From NCBI GenBank assembly GCA_003001975.1, contig PVUG01000011.1, positions 1-64,000 of the forward strand: a stretch of 64,000 bases of DNA, written 5' to 3'. Shown here piece after piece: positions 43,146 through 52,276 of this stretch. A program made the translations under genes and the position numbers. The notes under the pieces were generated by a model. The model was not told the origin of the DNA. It saw nothing but the letters and a program-made list of their open reading frames with translations, and made no database searches. The DNA is from Martelella mediterranea (lineage in GTDB: Bacteria > Pseudomonadota > Alphaproteobacteria > Rhizobiales > Rhizobiaceae). How positions within the stretch are numbered: position 1 is the stretch's first letter; each line of letters opens with the position of its first letter.

Positions 43146-44957
43146 TTGACGAACACCAGCGATAAAGCCGAGAGCAGGAAGCCGGGCCGGCGCTGGCGCA
43201 AGCCGTTTGCGGTGATGCGCTGGGTTCTGGCGTCGACGGTGTTTTCCAGCCTCAACTGGCGTATCCTGTTCTTCAATCTTCTGGCGCTGTTCTTTCTCGT
43301 CGGCGGGATTCTCTATCTCAACCAGTTCCGCGAAGGGCTGATCGATGCCCGCGTTGAAAGCCTTCTGACCCAGGGCGAAATCATCGCCGGCGCGATCGCC
43401 TCTTCGGCCTCGGTCGAAACCGATACGATGACGATCGACCCGCAGAAGCTTCTGGAACTGCAGGCCGGCGAAAGCGCGCGGCCCACCTCCAGCGACGAGG
43501 ATCTGCGGTTTCCCCTCAACCCGGAAAAGGTCGCGCCGATCCTGAGGCGGTTGATTTCGCCGACCCGTACACGCGCGCGGATCTACGATCCCGACGCCAA
43601 TCTGATCCTCGATTCACGCTATCTCTATTCGCGCGGACAGGTGCTGCGCTACGATCTGCCGGACACCGCGCAGACGACAACAGAAAGCATTTCCGACAGG
43701 CTCGGCAATCTGATGAACCGGTTCCTGCAGCCGGGCAACCTGCCGCGCTATGAAGAGGCTCCCGGCGGCGACGGCTCGATCTATCCGGAAGTCACCAAGG
43801 CGCTTGATGCCCAGCGTTCGGCCGTCGTCCGGGTGACCGACAAGGGCCGGCTGATCGTCTCCGTGGCGGTTCCGATCCAGCGTTTTCGCGCCGTGCTCGG
43901 CGTCTTGCTGCTGTCCACACAGGCCGGCGACATCGACAAGATCGTCCACGCCGAACGGATCGCGATCATCCGCGTCTTCGGTGTCACGGCGCTGGTGACC
44001 ATGATCCTGTCCTTCATGCTGTCGTCGACGATCGCAAGCCCGCTGCGCCGCCTGTCGGAAGCCGCTGTCCGGGTGCGCCGCGGCGGCCCGCGCGAACGCG
44101 AGGAAATCCCGGATTTCTCGGCCCGTCAGGATGAAATCGGTCACCTGTCCACAACGCTGAGGGAAATGACCACGGCGCTTTACGACCGGATTGATGCGAT
44201 CGACAGCTTCGCCGCCGATGTTGCCCATGAGCTGAAAAACCCGCTGACCTCGCTTCGAAGCGCGGTCGAGACCCTGCCACTTGCCAAGACGGAAGAGTCC
44301 AAGGCCCGCCTGACCGAGATCATCCAGCATGATGTGCGCCGTCTCGACCGGCTGATCAGCGATATTTCCGATGCATCGCGGCTTGATGCAGAACTGGCGC
44401 GCGAAGATGCCAAGCGTTTTGACGCGGAGGTCCTGCTCAAGGACCTGATCACCATTTCGCGCGAGACCGGGCGGCGCCACAAGGCGGTCGAGATCGGCTT
44501 TTCCATCAGCCCCGAAAACCACAGCAAGGGCGCTTTCGAGACATTCGGCCATGACCTCAGGATCGGCCAGATCGTCACCAATCTGATCGAAAACGCCCGT
44601 TCCTTCGTGCCGGAAACCGGCGGCCGCATCGATGTGACGCTGGCGCGTGCGCGCAACCAGATCATCATCACGGTCGACGACAACGGACCCGGCATCCGCC
44701 CGGATGCGGTGGAGCGTATTTTCGAGCGCTTCTACACCGACCGTCCGGACGGCGAGGCCTTCGGGCAGAATTCCGGCCTCGGCCTTTCCATCTCCCGCCA
44801 GATCGCCGAAGCCCATGGCGGCACGCTGACGGCGGAAAACATCATCGATCCGGACAGTGCCCCGGATAGCGATGCCGGCGACGACCCCGATAACAGCAAC
44901 GTCAAGGGCGCCCGCTTCACCCTCACCCTGCCGGCCGCCGGCGGCAAGGCGCAATGA
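43146..44957 (+). CDS. chvG: ChvG/ExoS-type sensor histidine kinase
   Basis: A 603-residue membrane kinase. Two membrane segments (about residues 38-58 and 275-300) flank a periplasmic sensor domain; a HAMP region (SSTIASPLRRLSEAAVRVRRGG) leads to the phosphoacceptor His361 in VAHELKNPLTSLRS and an ATPase domain with NLIENARSFVP, DNGPGI and GLGLS. The start is TTG at 43146 with an AGGGCGAAGA site upstream; an internal ATG exists but would truncate the N-terminus. In rhizobia this kinase is repressed by periplasmic ExoR; no exoR gene is in this window. Confidence 0.94.
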   Translation: MTNTSDKAESRKPGRRWRKPFAVMRWVLASTVFSSLNWRILFFNLLALFFLVGGILYLNQFREGLIDARVESLLTQGEIIAGAIASSASVETDTMTIDPQKLLELQAGESARPTSSDEDLRFPLNPEKVAPILRRLISPTRTRARIYDPDANLILDSRYLYSRGQVLRYDLPDTAQTTTESISDRLGNLMNRFLQPGNLPRYEEAPGGDGSIYPEVTKALDAQRSAVVRVTDKGRLIVSVAVPIQRFRAVLGVLLLSTQAGDIDKIVHAERIAIIRVFGVTALVTMILSFMLSSTIASPLRRLSEAAVRVRRGGPREREEIPDFSARQDEIGHLSTTLREMTTALYDRIDAIDSFAADVAHELKNPLTSLRSAVETLPLAKTEESKARLTEIIQHDVRRLDRLISDISDASRLDAELAREDAKRFDAEVLLKDLITISRETGRRHKAVEIGFSISPENHSKGAFETFGHDLRIGQIVTNLIENARSFVPETGGRIDVTLARARNQIIITVDDNGPGIRPDAVERIFERFYTDRPDGEAFGQNSGLGLSISRQIAEAHGGTLTAENIIDPDSAPDSDAGDDPDNSNVKGARFTLTLPAAGGKAQ

Positions 44958-45448
44958 CGGCGCTGCAGAATGCCAACCGGCATGCGACTGCCATCGTCCT
45001 CGGCTCCACCGGTATCCTGATTTGCGGGCCATCCGGCGCCGGCAAGAGCGAGCTGGCGCTTGCCCTTCTGCACGCCGCCCGCCGGGACGGGCTTTTTTCC
45101 GCGCTCGTCTCGGATGATCAGGTGCTGATATCGTCGGCGGGCGGGCGGGTGATCGCCGCCGCACCGCCTGCGATTGCAGGGCTGATCGAAATTCGCGGTT
45201 CCGGTCTTGCGCCTGTCCCGCATCTCGACTGCGCCGTCATGGATTTTGCGCTCACTCCGGTGTCCGCCGAAAACGCCGTCCGGCTGCCGCCATTTGAAAG
45301 CCGGTTCGACCTCGGCGCGGGTATCTTCCTGCCGCAGGCTTTCCTGCGCTGGCCCGCGCCCGATCCGCTTTCAAAGCTTCTGGCATTGTGTCCCGGTCTT
45401 GAGACCGGACGCCCGGCACGGCCTTCGCCGGCCGGAAAAGATCCGTAA
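44954..45448 (+). CDS. hprK: HPr kinase/phosphorylase, short alphaproteobacterial form
   Basis: A 164-residue protein equal to the C-terminal catalytic half of classical HprK (about 310 residues). GPSGAGKSELAL is the P-loop (residues 25-36), LVSDDQVLIS holds the Asp pair, and IEIRGSGL is the HprK signature. It overlaps chvG by four bases. Such short forms are usual in alphaproteobacteria with an incomplete PTS, and would phosphorylate HPr on the serine of GTSIMGL (Ser49). Confidence 0.93.
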   Translation: MTALQNANRHATAIVLGSTGILICGPSGAGKSELALALLHAARRDGLFSALVSDDQVLISSAGGRVIAAAPPAIAGLIEIRGSGLAPVPHLDCAVMDFALTPVSAENAVRLPPFESRFDLGAGIFLPQAFLRWPAPDPLSKLLALCPGLETGRPARPSPAGKDP

Positions 45449-45616
45449 TACCAGGAGTCATCTCGTTGCCGGCTTGTGGTCGCCTTGCATCATCGCCATC
45501 CGTCCATCTGTTTTCATGTGGTATTTTAGCCGTTTTGGCTTGCACTTCGCGCCCGCTTCGACAAGATGCGAAAGAAGGCGGACAAGGTTGATTGTTGTGT
45601 AAGGAGCAGGGTGAAG

Positions 45617-46018
45617 ATGATCGGACTGGTGCTTGTGACCCATGGCGGCCTGGCGGATGAATTCCGGCTGGCGGTCGAGCATGTCGTCGGGCCACAGGAC
45701 GCCATCGAGACCGTTTCGATCGGCCCGGAAGACGACATGGACCGGCGCCGCGACGACATTCTCAACGCCGTCGGCAATGTCGACAGCGGCAATGGGGTGA
45801 TCATCCTGACCGACATGTTTGGCGGTACGCCCTCCAATCTGGCCATTTCGGTGATGAACAACGGTACGATCGAGGTGATTGCCGGCGTCAATCTGCCGAT
45901 GCTGATCAAACTCGTGGCGGTGCGTGCCGATAATGACATGGCCAAGGCGCTTGCCGAGGCGGAAGATGCCGGACGGCGCTACATCAATGTCGCAAGCCGC
46001 GTCCTGAGCGGGAAATAA
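45617..46018 (+). CDS. PTS EIIA component of the mannose type (EIIA-Man-like)
   Basis: A 133-residue protein, IIA-Man fold. MIGLVLVTHGGLADEF places the phosphorylatable His at residue 9, and ILTDMFGGTPSN is the family core motif. An AAGGAG site and AGGGTGAAG lie upstream of the ATG at 45617. It is encoded in the conserved group chvI-chvG-hprK-EIIA-HPr with no permease genes, so it should act as a regulatory phosphoprotein (for example toward metabolic control), not in transport. Confidence 0.93.
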   Translation: MIGLVLVTHGGLADEFRLAVEHVVGPQDAIETVSIGPEDDMDRRRDDILNAVGNVDSGNGVIILTDMFGGTPSNLAISVMNNGTIEVIAGVNLPMLIKLVAVRADNDMAKALAEAEDAGRRYINVASRVLSGK

Positions 46019-46026
46019 CAGCATCG

Positions 46027-46305
46027 ATGGAAGAACCGGTCTCGCGTGAACTCACGATCGTCAATCGCAGGGGGCTCCACGCCCGCGCCTCCGCCAAATT
46101 CGTGCAGACGGTCGAACAATTCAGTGCATCCGTCAGCGTTGCCAAGGACGGGATGACGGTTGGCGGCACCTCGATCATGGGGCTGATGATGCTGGCTGCC
46201 AGCATTGACAGCACGATCATCGTTTCAGCGGCCGGCCCCGATGCACAGGCCGCGCTCGATGCCATCGAGGCGCTTGTGGCCAACCGGTTCGGCGAGGAGC
46301 ACTAG
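46027..46305 (+). CDS. ptsH: HPr-family phosphocarrier protein
   Basis: A 92-residue phosphocarrier. RRGLHARASAKF carries the PEP-dependent phosphorylation site His18; Ser49 in GTSIMGLMML is the HprK target. It follows the EIIA gene by 8 bases and completes the relay seen in rhizobia. EI (PtsP-type) is not in the window. It could equally be named npr, since it belongs to the nitrogen-related PTS in many alphaproteobacteria. Confidence 0.94.
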   Translation: MEEPVSRELTIVNRRGLHARASAKFVQTVEQFSASVSVAKDGMTVGGTSIMGLMMLAASIDSTIIVSAAGPDAQAALDAIEALVANRFGEEH

Positions 46306-46318
46306 AGTAGAGAGCCCT

Positions 46319-47053
46319 TCAGCCGGCCGGAAACCAACTCGTGTCAATGCGGGTATGGTGGTCGACGAAATCGCAGAGCCGGATCAACTCGTCTTCCTTC
46401 AACACTTCGACCGTACCGTTTTCACGCCGGATCAGCCCATCCTTCTGCAGCGCCGTGAAGGAGCGGCTGACATAGACATTGGTGAGCCCCAGAACGTCGG
46501 AAATCTCCGTCTGGTTAAGCGGCAGTCGAAAGGTGGTGGTCATCATCTTGTTGGCGATCCGCAGGCGGGCCATCAGATCAAGCAGGAAATAGGCGATCCG
46601 CTCGCGCGCGTTCATCCGGCCGTTGGCCCGCAGAAAGTCGGTGAGGACCACCTGGTTGCGCACGGCAAGCGCAAACAGAAGGGCCGCCAGCTGCGGCGCG
46701 CTGGTGAACACCTCATCCAGATCCTTTTTCGGGAACGGACAGAGCAGAACATCCTCCGCGGCCCGCAAAACCGTGGTGCGTTCATTAAACGCGATATCGG
46801 GAAAGCCGATGATATCGCCCGGATGGTGGATTTCGACAATCTGCCGCCTGCCGTCCTTCATGTCGGCATAGCTGTAGAGCCAGCCGTGCCGGACCACATA
46901 GAGATTGGCGTTGCGCTCACCGGCCTGGTGAATTTCAACACCCTTCTGATACGCCCGCTCTTCGCGCTCGAGACGCGCGATATTGTCGAGCGAACACGGA
47001 CTGAGCGGCGCATAATGCGACAGTTTCTGCGTCAAACAGCTATCCTGGCTCAT
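46319..47053 (-). CDS. Crp/Fnr-family transcriptional regulator
   Basis: A 244-residue regulator. Residues about 20-130 form a cyclic-nucleotide-binding-like beta roll (HQAGERNANLYVVRHGWLYSY; HPGDIIGFPDI), and residues 145-225 the Crp winged helix (LPLNQTEISDVLGLTNVYVSRSFTALQKDGLI). The N-terminus has no Fnr-type cysteine cluster. The start at 47053 has GGGAGG upstream. Convergent with ptsH, with only 13 bases between the stop codons. Effector and targets unknown. Confidence 0.9.
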   Translation of the reverse strand: MSQDSCLTQKLSHYAPLSPCSLDNIARLEREERAYQKGVEIHQAGERNANLYVVRHGWLYSYADMKDGRRQIVEIHHPGDIIGFPDIAFNERTTVLRAAEDVLLCPFPKKDLDEVFTSAPQLAALLFALAVRNQVVLTDFLRANGRMNARERIAYFLLDLMARLRIANKMMTTTFRLPLNQTEISDVLGLTNVYVSRSFTALQKDGLIRRENGTVEVLKEDELIRLCDFVDHHTRIDTSWFPAG

Positions 47054-47261
47054 CTTCCCCAACCTCCCAAAATGCGGCAAGACGCCCAAAGAGATTCAAA
47101 TCCCGGCAAAAATGGCGTGCCGGGGCCACCACCGCAACGGAAAACTGACCGGTTTTGTGCAGCAGGTGACTTTATTTAACAAAATCGTCCGATTTCAAAC
47201 CAGTTTAATGCAGGCACCGGCCAAACAGGTCAGATACGGGGTTACCACGAGGAGACCCTTC

Positions 47262-48383
47262 ATGTCCGAAGCCCGCCCAAAGCGGCGGAAGGGGACGCAT
47301 CAAGTGTCCTCCGCCATAGCCATTATCGATCCATTCTGCCTGACGCCCTCAACCACAAAAGCACTCGACACCGAACAGGTCGGCGGCACCGAAGCCGTTG
47401 TTCTCAGGGTTGTACAGGCCCTCAGTGACAGTTTTCATTTCCATTTCTACCAGAATGGCCGGCTTGACATGGACCGCGACGACTGCGGCCTCTACCGGCC
47501 GCTCGATACCGTCAGTGCCGCAAATCTCGCCGGCGTCAACAGCATCATTGTCATCAATTCCTGGAAGACCGCGCTGAAGGCGCGCAAGCTCAACGCCAAC
47601 TGCCCGGTATATCTCTGGTCACACGCCCATCCCGGCCGCCACAACCGCCGCATGGGCGAAGCGCTGGCCGATGCGGGTATCGAGATCATCTGCGCCTCGC
47701 GCGCCCATGCAGACCATGTCACCCGCTTTCTTGTTCCGGAAAACCGCCGCCTGCCGAAAATCGGCTGGATCTATTCGCCGGTCGAAGACGATCTTGTGGC
47801 CGACAATACCCCGCGCGACAACGACCGGCTGCTGTTTCCCGGCATGCCGCTGAGGGGAATTTCCGAAATTCTGGCAACATTCAACGCCGTCAGACAGGAC
47901 CGGCCAACGCTTCAGCTCGATATTGCCGAACCTGCCGGCCCGGTGTGGTCCGGCAGCTTCCCGCCGGCCGGCGTGAACTTTCTCGGGCGGCTTTCCAGAA
48001 GCGCGATGATTGACCGGATGCGCCGTTCGCTGTGCGTTTTCTACCCGCAAACCCGCCACGACGACCCGTTCAACATGCTGCTTGCCGAAGCCAATGCCGT
48101 GGGCACGCCGGTCATCGCCCAAAAGGGGCTCGGCGCCCATGATGAAATTGCCGGAACAGCCGGGCAGACGCTGGATACCAATGACCTGAAGGCCGTCGGC
48201 GAACGGCTCGACATGTGGCGCCTTGCACAGCCGGCAATCGACGTGCCGCCCGCCTTGCGGATGACGGCCGTGGCCGCCGCATGGCATGAAAAGCTCGGGG
48301 AAAGAACACTCGGAAGGCCGAATCCGCCAGGTGTCGTGCCGCACGGCCTTTCATCCCGACCGGCAGCAGCGCCGGAAAAATAA
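47262..48383 (+). CDS. Glycosyltransferase (GT4-like)
   Basis: A 373-residue protein with two Rossmann-like halves. The N-terminal half reads IIDPFCLTPSTTKALDTEQVGGTEAVVLRVV, typical of GT4 enzymes that bind the acceptor near GGTE. The C-terminal half has VNFLGRLSRSAMIDRMRRSLCVFYPQTRHDDPFNMLLAEANAVGTPVIA, the EX7E-type region, here with AEA. AGGAGA precedes the ATG. The gene stands alone, so its glycan product cannot be predicted. Divergent from the Crp gene, convergent with the dehydrogenase gene at 48494. Confidence 0.85.
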   Translation: MSEARPKRRKGTHQVSSAIAIIDPFCLTPSTTKALDTEQVGGTEAVVLRVVQALSDSFHFHFYQNGRLDMDRDDCGLYRPLDTVSAANLAGVNSIIVINSWKTALKARKLNANCPVYLWSHAHPGRHNRRMGEALADAGIEIICASRAHADHVTRFLVPENRRLPKIGWIYSPVEDDLVADNTPRDNDRLLFPGMPLRGISEILATFNAVRQDRPTLQLDIAEPAGPVWSGSFPPAGVNFLGRLSRSAMIDRMRRSLCVFYPQTRHDDPFNMLLAEANAVGTPVIAQKGLGAHDEIAGTAGQTLDTNDLKAVGERLDMWRLAQPAIDVPPALRMTAVAAAWHEKLGERTLGRPNPPGVVPHGLSSRPAAAPEK

Positions 48384-48439
48384 CCGGCAGTCCGTTGTCC
48401 ACGGCTCGGTAATTTGCCGCAGTTTCTTCTTCAAATGCA

Positions 48440-48475
48440 AAAACGCCACGCACCGGTTACGATGCGTGGCGTTTT
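48440..48475. terminator. Bidirectional Rho-independent terminator
   Basis: AAAACGCCACGCA (48440-48452) pairs perfectly with TGCGTGGCGTTTT (48463-48475). On either strand the stem ends in at least four T's. It lies between the convergent glycosyltransferase and dehydrogenase genes. Confidence 0.85.
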
Positions 48476-48493
48476 GCTGTGGTTCCGGACGCC

Positions 48494-50014
48494 TCAGCCG
48501 ACGTGACGCAGGTCCTCTGGCAGGAGAGCCGACGGCATGCTCTGATAGCAGACCGGGCGCAGGAAGCGGCGGATTGCCATGGTGCCCACCGATGTGGCGC
48601 CGAAATTGGTCGAGGCGGGATAGGGCCCGCCATGGACCATGGCATCGGCCACCGCAACGCCGGTGGCAAAGCCGTTAGCCAGCAGACGGCCGGCCTTGCG
48701 CTCCAGCATCGGCACCAGACTGCGGGCAAATTCGGTGTCGTCGTCGTCCATATGCAGCGTGCAGGTAAGTTGCCCCTCCATCCGTTCGGCAATGGCGCGC
48801 ATCTCCTGCGCATTGGCGGCCATCACCACGATACCGAGCGGGCCGAAAACCTCATGCGCCAGCGCCGGATTGGCGAGAAAATCCTTGCCGCTGACGGTAA
48901 ACAGCGCCGGTGCGCCCTCGCGTCCCTCGCAGGCGGCCTGCACCAGCGTCTTGACGCCGTCTGTTCCGGCAATCTCCGTGCATCCGCGGCGGAACGCATC
49001 GGCAATGCCCTCGGTCAGCATCACCGACGGGCCAACCTCGCCAAGCGCCTTTGCGGCCGCTTCGGCAAAACGGTCGGATTCCGGCCCCGCCAGCGTGATT
49101 GCAATGCCGGGATTGGTGCAGAACTGGCCGACACCCATGGTGAGCGAACCGGCCCACCCCTTGGCAATCTCTTCACCGCGGTTTGCCAGAGCATCGGGCA
49201 GCAGGAAATTCGGATTGACCGAGCCAAGCTCGCCGAAGAACGGAATCGGCTCGTCGCGCTGGGCGCACAGGTCGAACAGCGCCCGGCCACCTGCAAGCGA
49301 TCCGGTAAAGCCGACCGCCCTGATCAGCGGATGGGTGACAAGCGCCGAACCGGCCTCGCGGGATGCACCCTGCAGCAGCGAAAACACGCCCGGATGAATG
49401 CCGCATTTTTCCGCAGCCGCGGCAATCGCCTCGCCCACGATCTCGGCCGTGCCGGGATGGGCCGGGTGCCCCTTGACGACAACCGGGCAACCGGCGGCAA
49501 GCGCGGACGCCGTATCGCCACCGGCGGTCGAAAACGCCAGCGGGAAATTCGACGCGCCGAAAACGGCAACCGGACCGATCGGCCGCTGTACCATTTTCAG
49601 GTCCGGGCTGGGCGGCGTCGCATCCGCATTGGCGGGATCATGCCGGCGATCAAGATAGTCCCCATCGAGAATATGGCGTGCAAACAGGCGCAGCTGACCG
49701 GTGGTGCGCCCGCGCTCGCCCTCGAGGCGCCCGGCGGGCAGGCCGCTTTCGGCCGAACCGATTTCGGTGATGTCGCTGCCGCGCTTTTCGATCTCGTCGG
49801 CAATCTTGTTCAAAAACGCCGCACGCTCCTGCCTGGTCGAATAGCCGTAGGTCCAGAACGCCGCCTCGGCGGATTTGACGGCCTGATCGATCCGCTTTTC
49901 ATTGGCTTCGCAGAATTCGAGCGGTTCGCCGCTGGCGGGGCGGGATGTGAAGGTAACATCCGTCGCCAGCCATTCGCCACCGATCAGATGTTTGCCATGC
50001 GGTTCAAAAGTCAT
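48494..50014 (-). CDS. Aldehyde dehydrogenase, alpha-ketoglutaric semialdehyde type
   Basis: A 506-residue enzyme of the KGSADH group that oxidises 2,5-dioxovalerate to 2-oxoglutarate in oxidative pentose or galactarate pathways. FGASNFPLAFS is the cofactor strand, FFGELGSVNP carries the catalytic Glu, and MGVGQFCTNPG the catalytic Cys. GAGGAG precedes the start at 50014. It lies 48 bases downstream of a fumarylacetoacetase-family gene, which supplies the likely preceding step (2-keto-3-deoxy-pentonate dehydration). No sugar dehydrogenase or dehydratase upstream of that is in the window. Confidence 0.9.
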   Translation of the reverse strand: MTFEPHGKHLIGGEWLATDVTFTSRPASGEPLEFCEANEKRIDQAVKSAEAAFWTYGYSTRQERAAFLNKIADEIEKRGSDITEIGSAESGLPAGRLEGERGRTTGQLRLFARHILDGDYLDRRHDPANADATPPSPDLKMVQRPIGPVAVFGASNFPLAFSTAGGDTASALAAGCPVVVKGHPAHPGTAEIVGEAIAAAAEKCGIHPGVFSLLQGASREAGSALVTHPLIRAVGFTGSLAGGRALFDLCAQRDEPIPFFGELGSVNPNFLLPDALANRGEEIAKGWAGSLTMGVGQFCTNPGIAITLAGPESDRFAEAAAKALGEVGPSVMLTEGIADAFRRGCTEIAGTDGVKTLVQAACEGREGAPALFTVSGKDFLANPALAHEVFGPLGIVVMAANAQEMRAIAERMEGQLTCTLHMDDDDTEFARSLVPMLERKAGRLLANGFATGVAVADAMVHGGPYPASTNFGATSVGTMAIRRFLRPVCYQSMPSALLPEDLRHVG

Positions 50015-50062
50015 AGTGAATTCTCCTCGGGAGTTATTCTTCAATATCCGGACAATGCCGGT

Positions 50063-51205
50063 TCAAATGAGATCGCGTTCGGAAAGGTTTGTCATCAGCG
50101 CGCGCACGCCGAATGTCCAGGGCGCGCATTCCGTCGAAAGCCGGACGGTGTTTTCAAGGCAGCCGAGACCGGGCGCGGAAATCGCCACCCTGTCGCCCTG
50201 CTTGTGGGTAAAGCCTTCGCCCGGCAGATCGCGGTCTTCGGTCGGGGCGAACAGCGTGCCGAGATAGAGCATGAAGCCGTCGGGATACTGGTGATGCCGG
50301 CCGATGGTCTGGCGGACCAGGGCTTCGGGATCGCGGCTGATTTCCGCCATCGATGAATGCCCCGTCATCGTGTAGCCGTCTTCTCCCTCGACTGTCAGGG
50401 TCAGTTCGGCGCGGCGGACATCGTCCAGCGTGAACTCGCCATCGAAGAGCCTGATCATCGGGCCGATCGAGGCGGATGCGTTATTGTCCTTCGCCTTGCC
50501 GAGCAGCAGCGCCGAACGCCCCTCGATATCGCGAAGATTGACGTCATTGCCAAGCGTTGCGCCGACAATTCTGCCGGCAGACGACACGGCGAGAACCACC
50601 TCCGGCTCGGGATTGTTCCAGTGCGATGCCGGGTGCAGGCCGACCTCGGCGCCGGGCCCGACGGCCGAAAGCGCCTGCGCCTTGGAAAACACCTCCGCAT
50701 CGGGGCCGATACCGACCTCGAGATACTGGCTCCACAGCCCCTCGCCGATCAGCGCCTGTTTGGCGGCCTCGGCGGCCCTGGACCCTGCTTCGATGTTCTT
50801 CAGGCTGTCGCCGATGGCCGCGCCGATGCGCGCACGAATGGCTTCGGCCTTGCCGGGATCGCCCGCTGCCTTTTCCTCGATCACCCGTTCGACCATCGAG
50901 CGGGCAAAGGTAACGCCGCAGGCCTTGACGGGTTGAAGGTCCGAGGGGCACAGAAAGTGGATACGGCTCTCATCGCCGGGCGCGGCTTCGGCGATTTCCT
51001 CCAGCATGCCAAGCCGGAAACCGGGGGCCTCGATCACATAACCCGCCGGATCGTCCATCTCGCAGATGTCGCGCACAAGCGGCGCAACCTCGGAGGTGAT
51101 GTCATAAACCGCGCCGCCGCGCAGGGTTACGACGGCCGGCCCTTTTGCCTCGGGCAGAAAAACGCGCCCGAGCCAGACGCCGTTTTCATCATCAATGATT
51201 GCCAT
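50063..51205 (-). CDS. Fumarylacetoacetase-family hydratase (XylX-like keto-acid dehydratase)
   Basis: A 380-residue protein, close in length to 2-keto-3-deoxy-xylonate dehydratase. It starts MAIIDDENGVWLGRVFLP. The FAH core is ASHWNNPEPEVVLAVSSAGRIVGATLGNDVNLRDIEGRSALLLGKAKDNNAS, with the acidic residues that bind the metal. GGGGG lies upstream of the ATG. With the neighbouring KGSADH it matches the last two steps of the Weimberg pathway (3-deoxy-keto-pentonate to 2-oxoglutarate). The assignment as XylX or AraD-like is inferred from pairing. Confidence 0.82.
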   Translation of the reverse strand: MAIIDDENGVWLGRVFLPEAKGPAVVTLRGGAVYDITSEVAPLVRDICEMDDPAGYVIEAPGFRLGMLEEIAEAAPGDESRIHFLCPSDLQPVKACGVTFARSMVERVIEEKAAGDPGKAEAIRARIGAAIGDSLKNIEAGSRAAEAAKQALIGEGLWSQYLEVGIGPDAEVFSKAQALSAVGPGAEVGLHPASHWNNPEPEVVLAVSSAGRIVGATLGNDVNLRDIEGRSALLLGKAKDNNASASIGPMIRLFDGEFTLDDVRRAELTLTVEGEDGYTMTGHSSMAEISRDPEALVRQTIGRHHQYPDGFMLYLGTLFAPTEDRDLPGEGFTHKQGDRVAISAPGLGCLENTVRLSTECAPWTFGVRALMTNLSERDLI

Positions 51206-51389
51206 GCCCAAATTCCCCCGTGTCCGGCGCGATGAACGCCGTTTCCGTCCCGGACCCAACGTCTGTTCACACTTAAGCGACAATCAGACGGGTTTCCAGT
51301 CTCCGGCGAAATTCGTTGAGGAAAGGCAATCGGCCGGACAGGTCTGCGCCCGGCCGAAAGATTTTGCGGCACCGCCGGTCGGCCGCGGC

Positions 51390-51848
51390 TCAGGCGACCT
51401 TGAGCCTGGTCAGGTGTTTTTCGATCTGGGCAACCGGCTGGTTGGCCAGTTCCTTCTGAATTTCGGTGCGCGCCGTGTCTTTGGTCTGCTGCGTGAAATA
51501 CGGGCGCAGGACGCCGATCGCAGACGGCGGCGCGATCAGCACATAATCCTCGATCGTCTTGTCATAGACCAGGGCGTTGAGGCGTTCGGCCACACCCTTG
51601 AGAAAGTCCTGCTCGGCCTGTTCATGCCAGTCGGTCTCATCCATGGCGCTGCGACCGTCGCCGACCGAGGAATGCGAACGGCCGGGCCGGTCTGTTCCGA
51701 TCTCGCGCGATGCCGCGCTGTTCTGGGCAAAACGCTCGGCCACGCGCAGCTTCAGTTGCTCGACATCACCGATGTTTTCCATGAACATCGCCTGCGCACC
51801 ATCGCACACGATCACCCAGGATTTCGACGGAACTTTAAACATGGCCAT
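51390..51848 (-). CDS. Host-attachment-family protein
   Basis: A 152-residue protein starting MAMFKVPSKSWVIVCDGAQA. The motif WVIVCDGAQAMF, the charged middle (DRPGRSHSSVGDGRSAMDETDWHEQAEQDF) and VYDKTIEDYVLIAPPSAIGVLRPYF match the family named for attachment to host cells in Agrobacterium. The name comes from a mutant phenotype; the fold resembles archaeal release-factor-type domains, so a translational role is possible. AAGGAGG precedes the start. It is transcribed on its own. Confidence 0.82.
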   Translation of the reverse strand: MAMFKVPSKSWVIVCDGAQAMFMENIGDVEQLKLRVAERFAQNSAASREIGTDRPGRSHSSVGDGRSAMDETDWHEQAEQDFLKGVAERLNALVYDKTIEDYVLIAPPSAIGVLRPYFTQQTKDTARTEIQKELANQPVAQIEKHLTRLKVA

Positions 51849-52276
51849 AAGCCAACCTCCTTTGTAAATGCCGATGACATGCCTGAACAGCAACCGATCA
51901 GACGGAAACGTTGTTCCTCAAAAAGATGGCATAATTTGCGTTTTGTCATTTTTACCCGCACGGTCCTCTGCCATGCGTCGGGTTGAAAGGCGGAACAGGT
52001 CGTGGATATTTTTCGGCAATGTCCCGCGCGGTGTTGCAAATCTGGTCTATGCTATCGTCAGATCGCATTACGCGCCCTATGTGAAGGGCAGGCTGTCCTG
52101 GCGCGCGGCCGAGCAGATCAAGGAGGCCCCGGCTCGGACGCGATATTGCCCGGACTGATCGAACAGGCGATGCTTGCCCTGCTCGATGACTTTTTCGCAC
52201 TCGCACCGTCTGTGGAGGTTGAGGTCGCAGGCGATCATTCAGGGGTCCGCAAGGACCGGCAAGAGAGGGACACATC
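51849..52276. other. Intergenic region upstream of the betaine importer operon
   Basis: No supported gene in 428 bases. ORFs at 51868-52158 and 52002-52280 lack good ribosome sites and recognisable domains. It contains the divergent promoters of the attachment-family gene and the importer operon. A GAGAGGG ribosome site lies just before the binding-protein ATG. Confidence 0.5.

Noticed and set aside
48479-50356. 625-codon ORF antisense to the aldehyde dehydrogenase
   Set aside because: Same shadow effect; catalytic motifs are on the minus strand.
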